Source of the DNA: Hansfordia pulvinata | Lineage: Eukaryota > Ascomycota > Sordariomycetes > Xylariales | Reading direction: 5' to 3' | DNA: 64,000 nucleotides | Assembly: GCA_006538405.1 (NCBI GenBank) | Contig: BJKQ01000001.1 | Coordinates: 2,294,001 to 2,358,000 of the forward strand | In this document: positions 44,820-56,971 of the stretch, piece after piece | Position numbering within the stretch: the first letter of the stretch is position 1 | Layout of the letters: each line of letters starts with the position of its first letter | Position numbers and translations under genes: made by a program | Notes under the pieces: model-generated | Told to the model about the DNA's origin: nothing | The model's database searches: none | What the model saw: only the letters and a program-made list of their open reading frames with translations

Positions 44820-47800
44820 ATGCCTCGATTCCCAGTGAACTTCCGACGGAGGTCCGTCACCGAGACGGCGCAGCAGAATGCCCCGCCGGCAGAGCCCTCT
44901 TTCCGCGTTCTCGCAAGACCAGACGCCGGCAGCGAAAAGGCGTTTGACGGCGGCGCAAGGATGGCCAGGGCCGTTGCGCCGTTGCCCAAGACGACTGTCG
45001 CTGAGATCCCGGTGGAAGAAAACATGTTTGCTGGGATCAACAGCAATAACAACCGGTAAGTGGGAAGCTGATATATCTCCTTGCAATCATTCTTGCTTGC
45101 TTTTACCGCCACTCGGATTGCCGGCTCTTTGCCTTGCCGTCCTTGCTCGCCCGGCGGTTGGGATACGAGATCGCAGTGCGCGAGCGAAGCCGCGCCCGGC
45201 GCTCAGCAGATGTGCATGCACCCGCATATGCGCATTCAGACACATTCGGACCTCCAAGCGGACGGCATTCCCAACATCCAGACTATCAGAGCTCGTGAAA
45301 GAAGCAAGCAGGCTGGCAGAAAAGCAACCAGAACTGGCGCTTGTCCGCCGCGCGAGTCATGAGCCTTCCGCGAAGGCACATCCCATCCCATGGGTGGCTT
45401 GGAAGCGCTGATGAGGAAAATCTCTGGCCCGCACTTCATCTGGGCCTGCGTCGAGCAGTCCTGCCGGGTTCGGAAGAGGTATGGCAGGCCGCGAAGCGGT
45501 CTCACATGAACCAAGACCAAGTGGGCTTTCCAGAGGCAGGGTCCAGCTATGTCTCGTCTGCCTGCCACCCGCTCAGCGCTCAAGCTCAGCATAACCGGTC
45601 GGACTCTGCCGAATTCTTCATCCAAGCCTCAGAGAGTCCTCGTCAGATCACCAGCCCGCGGTCACCTGCAGTACTCAGACTGCGCTTCCATCCTCAGCAC
45701 GATACAACTCCACACGACACGAACAAGCGAGCGAGCGAGCGAGCGGAGGTATCAGGCACGATACGAGGCGGAAGAAGCATACGCGGGCCTCTCGCAACGA
45801 AACGCCAACCTACCCAACCTAGTGGTTGCTCAGTCGGGCCGTGCCTTTTTGACGCGCAGCTGGCCAGGTCCGTTGCAGTCAAGGAGAGCCAGCCAGCCCC
45901 GGGCCAACCAGCGTCAGCATCCCAGTCAGCCAGCCTCTGCTACCCGCCAGCCAGCCAGTCATCCAATCCATCCACCTCGTACAGCTACGAGAACGAGATC
46001 TCCACGGGCGCGGCTTGGCGTGCGGACCAGCAAAAATGGAACACGGGCAGCGCGGGTGGAGTCGGCCGTGCCATGTCTTACATGGGAGCCCATTTATTGC
46101 CTGGCGGGCGGCGCTACGCTGCGCTACCACGGCTACCTGACCTGTGCTTTGCGAGGCGGGTGTGCGTGTGCGTGTGCGCATGGATTACACGGGTTGGCTG
46201 GGCCTCGCCTGCTCGTGCCCGTGCCCGTGCCCGCGTCCCAACGCCCGAGCCTGCATTGCACTCTTCCGTACGGCCAAGGCGTTTGGCCTCCCTGAGCAGG
46301 GCTGTGCTCGTGCCAGCGCTGGCGTCGGTCACTGTGCCTGTACTGCTTGTGCTCTACTGGCAGATACCGCCTGCCTGCCTGCCTGCCTCTTCTCATTCGT
46401 CCTGGCGGGCTCCAGATGTTCCCTACAGTCGAACGATCTGGGGCTGTGGCCAGGGCGTTGGGGTGACCGAGTTGGGGGTCTGAGTGCCGCTACGCCAGGG
46501 CCGCATGCACCGAACTGAAAGCCTGTGGACTACAGGGTCATGGTGAATGGATGCCTGCCCCAGCACCCATCCATGCCTGCCTGTCTGTCCACCTGCCCCG
46601 TGCCCGCCCTGGGCGGTCCCCTGACCCACCACGCCGCGCACCACGAGTTACCCGCTTTCGCAACGTATCCGCACCCCGTTGCCCATCTCCATGCCAGCCC
46701 GCCCGTCTAAACCCAACCCTGCCCCCGATCCGACTCCCTCCTCCCACCCTTCTTCCCCCCCATTCCATCAGAGGTCCAGCCCCGGCTGGTCTTGGAAAAT
46801 TTAGTGCCTTTTTCCTTGCTGATCAGCATTAGTGGCAGTGGCAGTTCCACCACCAAGACGGCATCCGACAACTCTTCTCGTCACAGTAATGCTTCAACCG
46901 CCCCGTCGTCAACAGACTACCCAGCCCACCACAACGACGCCCGAGACGCCAGCAAGAGGAACGTCGCCCTCACCATGAGCGACTCTCCACCCGTCTCAAA
47001 GTCGTCTGGCGGCTTTCTCAAGGCCGCCAGCAGGACCTTCTCGTTTGGCGGCAACAAAAAGCATGCCTTGCCGCCCATTCCTGCCGACCAGGCTGTCCCT
47101 GTTCCCGCCTTACCCCAGTCTCGGGACAAGGACGAAGTCGCGCCCTCTCCCTCTGTCACAACCCCCCCGCGCGTAGAGAACGATTTCATGCTCGATCTCG
47201 GCGGCGACCTCAGTGGCATGTTTTCTAAGTTTGACAAACGCTCCAGTATGGCCACCCTCACCGACCAGGGTCAAGTCCCCGCCGCCGCCGGCACCAACGC
47301 CCACCGCCCGGCGCCCCTCAATCTCAACCGAACCGCTGGCCCTGTTGAGCCTGCTCAGCACTCATGGAACAGCCAGGGCTCCAACGACGAGCTCCTCGGT
47401 CTTCCGGCGAGCCGCCAGTCACCGTCCAGCGCGAACCTCGGTGTTCCCCCGCCTGTCCCGCGCCATGGCGCCAGCCCCATCTCCACGACCAACCCGACCA
47501 CTCGCAGCCCCGTGAGCGGCCGTACTCCGAACAGTGGCCGGAGCCCCGTCAGCGCCCGAAGTCCCTACAGCGTCATCAACCCATATGGTGGTCGCCCAGA
47601 ATCGGATCCCGAAGACGAGGACACCACGCTGCTCAAGGATTCCCTTGCGGCGAATAATTATCTCACCTCCAACGGTCCCCCGAGCGCCCAGATTCACAGC
47701 CAGTTCATGCGGACCGAAGACCGCTCGCCTGCAACCTTTAGAGCCACACTCACTGAGACATATGCCAAGCCGGCAGAGGATGAAAACATGTTCGCTCAGT

Positions 47801-49395
47801 CTCCTACCCGCAACACCCGATACGCTGGTCGCTTCGCCGGCCCTCGGTCCAAGACGGAGCCGCTTAACAAGGTGATGACCCCGGAGGAGTTCGAGAAATA
47901 TCGCCAGGACAAGGTCAAGCAGGAGAGATTAGACAAGGCAGAGAAGCCCGAGTCGGATGACGAGGAAGACCCCAGCTATGAAGACGACGAGGAAGACGAA
48001 GCGGAAAAGTCGAAGCAGGCTGCCAAGGAGCGCCGCAAGCAAGAAGCGCACATGACTGTATACCGACAGCAGATGATGAAGGTGACAGGCGAGGATGGCA
48101 ACGGCGCTCCGGCCGCTCGTTCCAGCCTGTCGACCTCAACGAGCACACCCAACCTGCCGCTTCGTGGCCCGAGCCGCGGGCCGAGTCCCAACGACCGCGC
48201 GCCTTCGGATGAGTCCTCAGACGAGGAGGTCCCCCTTGCCATTCTCGCGGCTCACGGCTTTCCGAACAGAAACCGGGCCCCATCCCGGCTGGAGCAGACC
48301 TCTTCCAATCCCAACCTCCGCGCCTCGATGCAGCCGTCGTGGGCTCCAGGTCCGGGCTCGGCGTTAGGAGATGTTGGCGCCAAGGGTGGTCCCCTTCCCC
48401 CTTTCGCCCGCAGGCTACCACAAGACCCCTACGTCGGCGCTGGCTTGGTGAATCAGCCACCTAGAGAGCAGTTCGCCATGGGTGGCGGGGCTCCCCAGCC
48501 GCCGACCAGCCCGCAGCGTGCGGCACCTCCCGGCGGCCTGGTCGGCGTCATCGCGAGCGAGGAAAGGTCGAGGGCGGCGCGCCGTGGAAGCCCCGCGGTG
48601 GACCAAGGCCGGAACTTTATGCCAGCTGGCAATGGCGTGCCGCCCATGAACAATGGAGGCTTCGATCCCATGGCTGGCATCCCGCCGCACATGATGTACC
48701 CCCAGCAGATGCAGCCGCCACAGCTAACTGTGGGCGACCAAGCGCAACTCCAGATGAACCAGCAGATGCAGCAGTTCATGCAGATGCAAATGCAGTTCAT
48801 GTCCCTGATGGCTCAAGGCCAAGGCCAGGGCCAATACCCGGGCCAAGGACAGCCACCTATGCAAGGCCGTCCCATGAGCCACATGCCGTCGCAGTCCATG
48901 GGCTCTTTCCCTGACGTGAACCGGAACTCCTTCATGGGCGATCAGATGCCTGCCCGCCCGGGCACCGGCATGGGCCTTGAGCCGCCCAGGATGGACGCGC
49001 ACTCGCGCTCCATGAGCATGGTTCACCCCAACTCGTCGTGGCTGCAGCCACCGCAGCCCGGTTTTGCTCCATCGTTACACACCCCGGGCGGCGGCTACAG
49101 CCCATCCATCGCACCGTCCGAGCGCAGCAACGTCGGTCTGCCTGGCCGGTATCGACCTGTTTCGAGCATCATCCACCCCGATCCCTCTGCCAGGACATCA
49201 ACCCTCTCCGGGGCCTTGCCCAGTGCTCCGTCCAAGCTCTCTTCCTCCGGGCCCTCTACGACCCGGGACGAAGATGACGACGAAGACGACGAGAAGGGGT
49301 GGGAGGCAATGAAAGCCAACCGCGAAAAGAAGAGAAAGAGCAACTGGAGGACCAAGAAGACCTACGGAAGCGAAATTGGAGCGCTCATCAGCTGA
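44820..49395 (+). CDS. Large disordered conserved fungal protein, two exons with a long intron
   Basis: Exon 1 (44820-45055) encodes MPRFPVNFRRRSVTE... through AGINSNNN and ends at a perfect GTAAGT donor in phase 2. Exon 2 starts at 46833 (after GCATTAG, with a GCTGAT branch 10 bp upstream; acceptors ending 46826 and 46838 also keep frame), giving about 932 aa. The product is rich in Ser, Pro, Gln, Met and Gly. It has a phospho-site-like KAASRTFSFGGNKKH segment near the start, a charged MTPEEFEKYRQDK...ERRKQEAHM helix in the middle, a QMQQFMQMQ stretch, and a charged C-terminus (DEKGWEAMKANREKKRKSNWR) that looks the most conserved. A shorter alternative would start at the ATG at 46975. I do not know the function. 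Confidence 0.75.
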
Positions 49396-50500
49396 GGCAG
49401 CTCGCCAGAATTACGTTTCATGATTCAGCACAAAAGCATTCGCTAGACGGGCATAGCATTATACCCCACGGCAAACAAAGGCAACTCGTTGATTTCGTCT
49501 TTCTAGAGCGCGCGCGAACTGTTATTATCATTGTTGGGGGTTTGAGCACAAGCAATTGGAAGATTTGGCGCCGGGGTTGTTTTTGTATATTGGCATCTTG
49601 AAGGAACGTCTGCGCACTTTTCGACAAGCATCTGGTGGTTGGTACGATCTTCCTCGACATTCTGCTCCACTCGTCACTTTTCTTTACTGTCTCACCACAA
49701 ATCCAGCGGGACGATCTTGACGATAGACAAACTACACCACTACTCCCATCTGCCCCTTCAGCGTCAATCGTGTCAGCCATTGATGGTAACTGTCGAAATC
49801 TAAGTTGCGAGGCGAGTCGGCCGGCGGGCCGGAAGGCACATACACACCACTACACACCACATTGGTTGGAGACGGATGGGAAGAAGGACAGCCACCCACA
49901 TAGCAGATAATCTAATACCTATTCACCATCCCACCCGAGCTGATGTATATTCGTTGTGCTGATTGTGGAGATTTACTCTATACCCAGTCAAAATTATTTG
50001 GCTGCCTCATGTGCTCAAGTTATGCGCGCGTGGTCGGAAGTCACCAGCTGATATGGCTGAGAGCCTATGTCCATCACGTACGCTCTGGCTTGTCCATTGG
50101 GTGCTTTGACGATTTTTTCCCATTGGGAACCGGTTCTTTCTCTTACTGCTATGTATGCAAGCTGGTGTCCCGAAGTGTACTATCCAAAAGTTGGTCTGAG
50201 CTTCTGGAAAAGCCGGCATGAGCTGAATGGATATCTCTGGCTTCTGAGGCGCCTTTGTGCCACCCAGACGGGCGGAGGGGACCTGTTTGCGCTGTCGGCA
50301 GTTGGAACCCCCTCGGGGAAGCCCACCAAGCTCCTCTCATGTGATGTCGAGAGCTTACGTGAATTGTGTTTGAACGTTCGTCTTTCGTGGCTGTTACGGC
50401 ACAGCCAATCCGCCGTGCTCGAACGCCGTTTTCGCGCTGCCAACCTCCGTGAGTCATAGCTGATTTGGTCTCTTACTATTCGGCTCAGGTGCCAAAGGCA
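49396..50500. other. Intergenic region between convergent genes
   Basis: Holds the 3' ends of the 44820 gene and of RIB4. No gene seen. Confidence 0.5.
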
Positions 50501-51178
50501 CTACTCGATTTTACCAGCAGCCCAGGCGCTGCGCTTGGTGCTAAGCTCGACGGCAGCAAGACCCCAGTCCTCGCCGTGGTTGTGGCCGCCGTTGTGACCG
50601 GCGCGGCTCATGGCCTGGGCATCGTTGAGGACGGTGAGGACGCCGAAGATGACGGGAATCCCGAGGTCAAGTCCGACGCGCATGAGACCGTGGGATACAG
50701 CGTCGGCAATGTACTCGAAATGCATCGTCTCGCCCTTGATGAGAACGCCGATGGCGATGATGGCGTCAAAGGGCTGCGGGGTGGTGCCGGCGGCAAGCAG
50801 GTCCGTCGTAGAGGCCGAGGCGCCCAGCAGGTCGCCGGCGGCGGGGCCGCTTGATGATTGCGACTGCTGCACCTGCGAGGCGGCGTAGAGCCTAGCGTGC
50901 GTGTCAGATGGCGGCGGGTGGGCAGAGCGCGTGATGACGGGGGCAGGGGATGGAGGGTCGGTCACTCACCTCTGAACAGCGATGGGCAGCTCCCAAGAGC
51001 CCGGGACGGACTGGACGGTGATATTGGAGTCTTTGACGCCGCAGGCGCGCAGCTTGTCGAGAGTGCCCTTGAGCAGGGGCTCGATGACGGTGGAGTTCCA
51101 GCGGGCGTGGACGATGCCGATGCGCAGGCCGCTGCCGTCGTGCTGCTCAGCCGAGGGACCCTTGATGGTGTGCGACAT
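50501..51178 (-). CDS. RIB4: 6,7-dimethyl-8-ribityllumazine synthase
   Basis: Catalyses the penultimate step of riboflavin synthesis, condensing the ribityl-aminouracil with dihydroxybutanone phosphate. Exons on the minus strand are 51178-50970 and 50891-50501 (199 aa); the intron GTGAGT...CTAG is in phase. Motifs: [18 protein letters not shown] (substrate site), [35 protein letters not shown] with the catalytic His, and [23 protein letters not shown] Ser/Gln/Ala-rich insertion of roughly 35 residues separates QRLYAAS from the FDAII strand, a feature seen in filamentous-fungal enzymes but absent from the short bacterial form. The product normally forms a pentamer. Confidence 0.96.
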
Positions 51179-52379
51179 GATGGAGGGGGGGGGCGCTGAC
51201 GGTGCAGGGGTGCGAAGATGGCTCGAATGGGGAGAGGATGCAGTGAGGGCCAAGATGAGGTTGTAGAGGTAAGGAATGGGCAGATAGCTGGAGGTGGCGG
51301 GCAGCAGCTTTAGGTAGGGTCTTGGATGCTCGCAGACGCGGGGCAGGTGTCGCTCAAGAGGTGCAGGTGGGCAGTCGAGCCCAGGTCCCTGAGGGAGGTC
51401 AGCTCTAACGGTATGGTAGCTGCAGCGTGGCGGCGGCCCGTGACGTTTGGCGGGGCATCCAGAGCTGGCAGCCCGCCGTGTGTCCAGGCCGGACCCCTCT
51501 GCCTACACGTAGGTAGGCGATACTCGTACATCCAGTACTCAGTACATCCGATACGCGATACTCGTACATCCGAGCGTTAGAACTCGTGCGTGAAACTGCG
51601 GCTTAGGCCTGGCTCTCACGCGCCATTGCTCTGCAACTCGCCCGGGAGCTCTGCATGCGTCACATCAATAATCAATAATCAATGCCAGCTTGCGTGTCTT
51701 GGACACACATATACCGGTTTCATTCGCCAGACAAAAACTTGTTCTAGGCAAAGCTGACTGGCAAAGCAGGCAGGCATGCATGTCAGGTTCCCACTCAGCT
51801 GGCTTTATCACGGGCCTCAAGCCACCGAGTTATCTACAGCAATCCAATGATACCTTCCTCAGGCACGGTATCTGCCCGTACCCACCTCCTGTCGGGTCTG
51901 AACAATGGATGTACATTTGCCGCATACATGTACGTATGTAGGTACATATGTAGGTAGATACAGGTTGTATCCAGTTCAAACCCGTTCCTTCCCAGTCGAT
52001 TCGATTGTGGTGATTCAATACTCATCAAAGTGCTGGTCGTTCCTCCCACGCTGGGACCGCACCACTCAGTGTAATCAGGGAAGGAACGACTTGACGGAGA
52101 AAGCAAGTCTGCCTTCTTGATGCTTCTTTGAAGCCAACATGACGAGATCACGCCGCCACTTACCTGTTTTCAACTTTTCATTGCCATACCATGCCACGTT
52201 AGCAAGGCCGCAAAACCATCACCCACGCGACTGGCAGCGGCCATCAATTACCTATAGGTATCATTTCATCTTCTACATCTTTGCCAGCAAGCGGTTGGAC
52301 ATGGTCAGGGAGCCAATAATTCGGACCGTCTGCTGAGCACAGCCAGAAATCGATAAGTAGACCCGCGCCATCAGTCGAC
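51179..52379. other. Divergent promoter region between RIB4 and the MutL homologue
   Basis: No gene seen. TACTCGTA octamers at 51521 and 51559 and TAGGTA elements near 51940-51960 lie between the two divergent genes. Confidence 0.5.
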
Positions 52380-55127
52380 ATGTCTTCTATAGCTCGCCTT
52401 CCAGAACAAACTACACGACTCCTAGGCTCTTCCCTCAACATCACTTCCCCCATATCACTGGTCAAAGAGCTACTTGACAATGCAATCGACGCGAATGCCA
52501 CCGCCATTGAGGTTCTCATATCACCAGACACTGTCAGCAGCCTCGAGGTTCGCGATAACGGCACCGGCATACACTCTGACGACTACGACTCCCTCGCGAG
52601 GCCTGGACACACGAGCAAGCTGACATCCTTTGAAGACTTAGCTACCCATGGTTGCAAGACTCTGGGATTCCGTGGCGATGCTCTGGCCAGTATTACCGCA
52701 ATCGCCAACCTGACCATCACCACCAAAACGGCAAACGACCCAACTGCTGCTGTTCTGCATATCCTCCCGGATAGCGGCGGCGTCGGTGAACGGCAAATGA
52801 CAGCGGGCCCCGTGGGGACTTCTGTGCGTGTGTCGGGCCTGTTTGGTCGAATGCCCGTACGTCAGCAGGTTGCTGAAAAGGAGGCCTCGAAGAACCTGGA
52901 AAGAGTCCGCGACCTACTCCGCTCATATGCCATGGCCAGGCCCCATCTCCGACTCTCCTTCAAGGTCCGGAAAGCTCCGGCGCTCGACCTGTCTTACTCC
53001 CCAAAGAGCAATGCAACAGCGAAAGAAGCCCTGCTTCAGATATTTGGGAGGGATGCTGCCTCGGCCTGCAGGGAGAAGAAGTCTCGTCTGAGCGCCCACG
53101 ATGGAAGTCAGATTCCAGGCGCGACTTCCGTTTTCCCCTCTGCCACGGAAATAGAGGCTGAGATTCTCTTTGCGAATACCGCCGAAACCTCCAGACTCCC
53201 AAAATGTCATTACTTCTCGGTTGACGGAAGGCCTGTCAATGCTAAGAGAGGGATATTCAAGAAGATTCTTGCCATCTATTCCCGCCATCTCAGCAAGACT
53301 ATCCCAGGCTCGGTACCCTGCAGGCCTACCGACTGCTTCATTCGACTCAACCTGATCTGCCCTCCAGGTGTGTACGATCCCAACATAGAGCCTGCCAAAG
53401 ATGAAGTAATGTTCTCCGATGAAGACACATTACTCGCTCACTTTGACATACTATGCCAGACTATATACTCAGGGGCACATGGAGACATGCAAGGTATGGG
53501 TAAGGACACCTGTGATGCTAGCCAAGCGGAACTCTTCCCCTCAGGCATTGCGTCTGTGACACCCATTCATTCCGACAGCAACGAGAAGGACTTGACTGGT
53601 AGTACACCATTAGGAGTTGCCACAGGCAACGGCCCCGATCATCCTGAAGACGACAGCCCCGTCAATGCGAGTGAAATTGAGACATGGGTCAACACCATCA
53701 ATAATATGCACCCACACAATATGGCTCGACAGACTTCAGATGGACATCATGGCGTGACTCGCGCACACATCCCATGGACGCAAGCCCAACCAGCACCACA
53801 AGTACTTGAGCAACATGAAGACATGGAGCTGGACAAAGATCAGATGGACTCCGAGCTGAGATCCGATCTCAGCCAGAGAGAGGATTTCGGCAAGATCTTG
53901 TCAATCCAAGGGAGAAAACGCCCTTTGGATGGAACTGACTCGGCATTCGACGATTTCACATCGAGTACACGATCGGAAGATATGCGCTTGATATCATCAG
54001 GAGATTTGGCAGTCTCGAATGGAAGTACCCCTGGAGGTTCTGAAACCCAACCACCATCTATTTATCACCCGAGCCAAAAAGCTCCTGTGACGCCTCGGCC
54101 AGCTCCGTATTACAAGAAGAGCATGGCGCCGGGGGACCTTGATCTCCCACCGCGGAGAAAATTTCTGTCTCCCAGCCGCGGAGGGTCGACTTCGACGACG
54201 AACGTTCCCGGTGGCGCTTTTCGAAGTCCCCTACCAAGCCCTACTGCTGCACTGTCACCAAGGGAGATTGGTGGATCTCCGGCACAGCCTAAAGGCAAAC
54301 GCCCTCGAGCTTCGGCACAGGTACCATGGACGCCTCCATCATCAGTTCCGCGCAGGACCGGCGTGAAAGACGGCCCATACGGGCGTGGAGAACTTCAGCG
54401 GCCAATGGACCCGAACCAAACGACTATAAATTTCCGCACGGCGAACAACAATCTTCAACGCTCCGACCCGGAGCAAATGAAAGCTCTTGAAATTGCCGAG
54501 AACGACAACGAGGGCTTTGGAACCATGTTCAGCAGTGCAAGACGTTGTCTTGAATACCAACTATCGGGTCAGGTTGGCCCACAGCCAGGTGGCCCTGCAA
54601 CGAACCTGCAGCCGGCTGCGCAGGCAGCTCGCAATGTGCCACTGTCACATAGACAAGCCCGTGCTATAAGCCTCTCTCTGAGCGCGGATACGGCACCAGT
54701 ATTCACCGATAAAGAGCCAATCGCGACTTCTTTGCCGTCGAATGACCCCCGTGCCTATCTTCTCCGGCGCCAAAAGTCCATGACAGCAGACGTGGGGGCC
54801 CCGAGAAGCAGAAAGATCAGGCGCATGAAGACCGACCTCTTGCCCCTGGAGCATGTGCCGACAGATTTCAAAACCCATGCTATAGCTATCAGAGTGAGGA
54901 CCAATGTGCTAGAGATGAGAAGATCTATGAATGATGTCGGGAAACACGAGAAATATGTGACCGACCAAGCTCTGGAAGATGGACTTGACATGGGACAGCA
55001 GGAGGGACTCCGGGTCCAGGAGAGACTGGAAAGTCTGATTTCCTGCCTGGGAGATGACGCGGAAGGGAAGAAGCCGGGAATTGACATTTGCTCGCTCTTG
55101 CTGGGGAAGGCATCGGCAGGCATTTGA
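52380..55127 (+). CDS. MutL-family mismatch repair ATPase, probably Mlh2-like
   Basis: Single exon, 915 aa. The N-terminal 330 residues are a full GHKL ATPase and transducer domain: KELLDNAIDANA near 29-40 (Mg-binding Asn), VRDNGTGI near 57-64, GHTSKL near 76-81, GFRGDALAS near 97-104, GTSVRV...LFGRMPVR, then the transducer lysine region ending in NIEPAKDEVMF. The rest is disordered, with an SQ/Pro-rich linker and a charged C-terminus. I see no DQHA-x2-E-x4-E endonuclease motif and no typical MutL C-terminal dimerisation fold, so it is not an ordinary Pms1 or Mlh3. The start LPEQTTRLLGSS with ITSPISLVKELLDNAIDA resembles fungal Mlh2-type proteins. Likely role: non-catalytic MutL partner in mismatch repair or gene-conversion control (inference). 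Confidence 0.85.
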   Translation: MSSIARLPEQTTRLLGSSLNITSPISLVKELLDNAIDANATAIEVLISPDTVSSLEVRDNGTGIHSDDYDSLARPGHTSKLTSFEDLATHGCKTLGFRGDALASITAIANLTITTKTANDPTAAVLHILPDSGGVGERQMTAGPVGTSVRVSGLFGRMPVRQQVAEKEASKNLERVRDLLRSYAMARPHLRLSFKVRKAPALDLSYSPKSNATAKEALLQIFGRDAASACREKKSRLSAHDGSQIPGATSVFPSATEIEAEILFANTAETSRLPKCHYFSVDGRPVNAKRGIFKKILAIYSRHLSKTIPGSVPCRPTDCFIRLNLICPPGVYDPNIEPAKDEVMFSDEDTLLAHFDILCQTIYSGAHGDMQGMGKDTCDASQAELFPSGIASVTPIHSDSNEKDLTGSTPLGVATGNGPDHPEDDSPVNASEIETWVNTINNMHPHNMARQTSDGHHGVTRAHIPWTQAQPAPQVLEQHEDMELDKDQMDSELRSDLSQREDFGKILSIQGRKRPLDGTDSAFDDFTSSTRSEDMRLISSGDLAVSNGSTPGGSETQPPSIYHPSQKAPVTPRPAPYYKKSMAPGDLDLPPRRKFLSPSRGGSTSTTNVPGGAFRSPLPSPTAALSPREIGGSPAQPKGKRPRASAQVPWTPPSSVPRRTGVKDGPYGRGELQRPMDPNQTTINFRTANNNLQRSDPEQMKALEIAENDNEGFGTMFSSARRCLEYQLSGQVGPQPGGPATNLQPAAQAARNVPLSHRQARAISLSLSADTAPVFTDKEPIATSLPSNDPRAYLLRRQKSMTADVGAPRSRKIRRMKTDLLPLEHVPTDFKTHAIAIRVRTNVLEMRRSMNDVGKHEKYVTDQALEDGLDMGQQEGLRVQERLESLISCLGDDAEGKKPGIDICSLLLGKASAGI

Positions 55128-55858
55128 TCTCGATGAAAAGGGTGCTATGGATGGTCAGAAGGGATGCTGCTAGTCGCCGGAGGAACAGAACTGCTATCTG
55201 TAGGTGTTCAACCGAAACGACCAGATGCTTTGCTCATGGTAATACAGCTGCTCGAGAGAGAGAATGCTCTGAGGGTGGCTACTTGGCCGTAACGTATGCT
55301 GATTCTCCTTCATGAAACCTAGCGTTCCCATCTGCACCCCTGCACTGTAATTTGACGAACAGAGAAAAATTGTGTATTTTTGGAATTTTCTTGCCTGGAG
55401 GCAGGTATCAATCGATTATATACGGAGCAACGGCCTAGGTGGTCCGGAGCTGACCTGAGACAGCCACGAGATTGTGTCAGGCCTCTTCCACCTCCCAGAT
55501 GGCTGCCAGAAGCAGCGACAGTGCGAAGAGAGCATGAAAGCACCACATTAGTACCAGCAGTCGTCGCAGAAACCCCCATTGGCGTCCTTTCTCAATCAAA
55601 AACCCGCCAGAACGCCTCCACGCCTAGCCCAGACTTCAGGGGGAAAACAGTGCAAAGTGTCTCATACAGGGCCGTCCACATACAGACAGCCGACGAAGGA
55701 AGCAGGAGCGGGCCGAAGCAGGATGCCAGAAAGAGCCCGGGAGAAACACCAAAACGGGAGACTCATAATTTGATGTCTTGAGCGTCATTTCCTTTCTTTT
55801 GGCCCCATCTTCCTTGTCCCTCTTTCAGTCAACCGGACTTCGTCCCCCCTTTTCCCCC
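55128..55858. other. Intergenic region between convergent genes
   Basis: 3' ends of the MutL homologue and MCR1; no gene seen. Confidence 0.5.
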
Positions 55859-56971
55859 TCAAAACTTGTGAATCTGCTGCTTGGTGTAGCCCAGCTCGAC
55901 CAGGATGCCGCCTCCCTTCTTGTCGGCGAGCGCGTCCTCCATGGGAGGGGGCCCGCAGACATAGACCTTTGGGTTCGTGGCGGCGGGTCCGTGCTGTGCT
56001 TCCGCGTGGAGGCCCAGGTCCTCGAGGACCTGGCGCGTGACGCGGCCGCGGGCGTGCTGGGGGTTCGTAGCGGGCGAGGGCCGGGAGACGACGAAGCGGG
56101 TGCGCAGGCGGCCCGGGTGGCGGCGCTCGAGGTCGGCCAACTCGGCGGCGAGGAACAGGTCGTCGTCCGTGTTGACGCCCCAGACCAGCGTGACGCGCGT
56201 GGTGCTGTCGGCACTGCCGTCGCCCAGGATACCCCGGGCCAGTTGGTAAATGGGCGTGATGCCCGCGCCGCCCGCGATCAGGGTGACGTGCTCGCCCGCT
56301 TCTTCCGCTCGCGAAGGACTCTCCTTCTTCTTCTCTCCCCCTCCTGCTGCTGCTTGTCTTGTTGGGGCTGGGCAGGCATCTTCCATTTGTACCCCGGGGG
56401 CACGCCGCGCAGCATCACAATCGAGTCGCCCGGCTTCAGCGAGTGCAGGTGCGTGCTCTGCTTGCCGCCGGGGTAGTGCTTGACCAGCAGCTCGATGATG
56501 CCCGGTTCGTCTGTCGTGCGTGCGCATGTGCTGTTAGACGGATGACTTTGGCCGATGAATGGCCGAGGCCGAGAAACAAAGGGGAGGGAGGTGGAGGGAG
56601 GTGAGAGATGGTGCTTTCTTACTCAGATCATTTACTGGCGTGTAGGGCCGGATGACGGGGGTCCAGCTGTCCTTGGGCCAGGAGATGGTCAGGACAGCCG
56701 AGGTCAGGGACAAGCCTGCGGGCTGGGCCGAGTCGGGGAGGGCGAAGCGCAGGCGCTTGGTGTCGTGGTTGACGGCCTCGGCGCTCTCGAGGCGCACGCT
56801 GCGTGAGTAGAGGCCGTAGGCGCCCAAGCTGACGCCCGCGGCGCCGGCCACGGCGTAGGGGTTCATGGCGCTGGCCTTGAGCGGGCGGGCGGCTCTTCTA
56901 CTGCTGCTGCTGCTGTGTCTGATGGCGCTGTGTAGGTGAAAAGGGCGGAATGAGGTGAAGAAGGACGACAT
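55859..56971 (-). CDS. MCR1: Mitochondrial NADH-cytochrome b5 reductase, with an apparent one-base frameshift
   Basis: Transfers electrons from NADH through FAD to cytochrome b5 or to D-erythroascorbyl radicals; sits in the outer membrane and intermembrane space of mitochondria. Exons on the minus strand: 56971-56623 and 56510-55859, intron GTAAGA...ACAG. An Arg/Ser-rich presequence is followed by one hydrophobic segment near residues 39-54. Motifs: VIRPYTPVND (FAD), YPGGKQSTHLHSLKPGDSI, LIAGGAGITPIYQL (NADH) and VYVCGPPPMEDAL. Between KMPAQPQQDKQQQ and GEKKKESPSRAEE one base is missing in a GGGGG run (56337-56341, C on +); a sixth G restores about 333 aa. The low-complexity insert there is unusual, but both flanks are well conserved. 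Confidence 0.9.

Noticed and set aside
45341..46483. 380-aa plus-strand frame inside the long intron
   Set aside because: Low-complexity, includes CCAG and CTGC repeats, two competing frames; no domain. An alternative exon is still possible.
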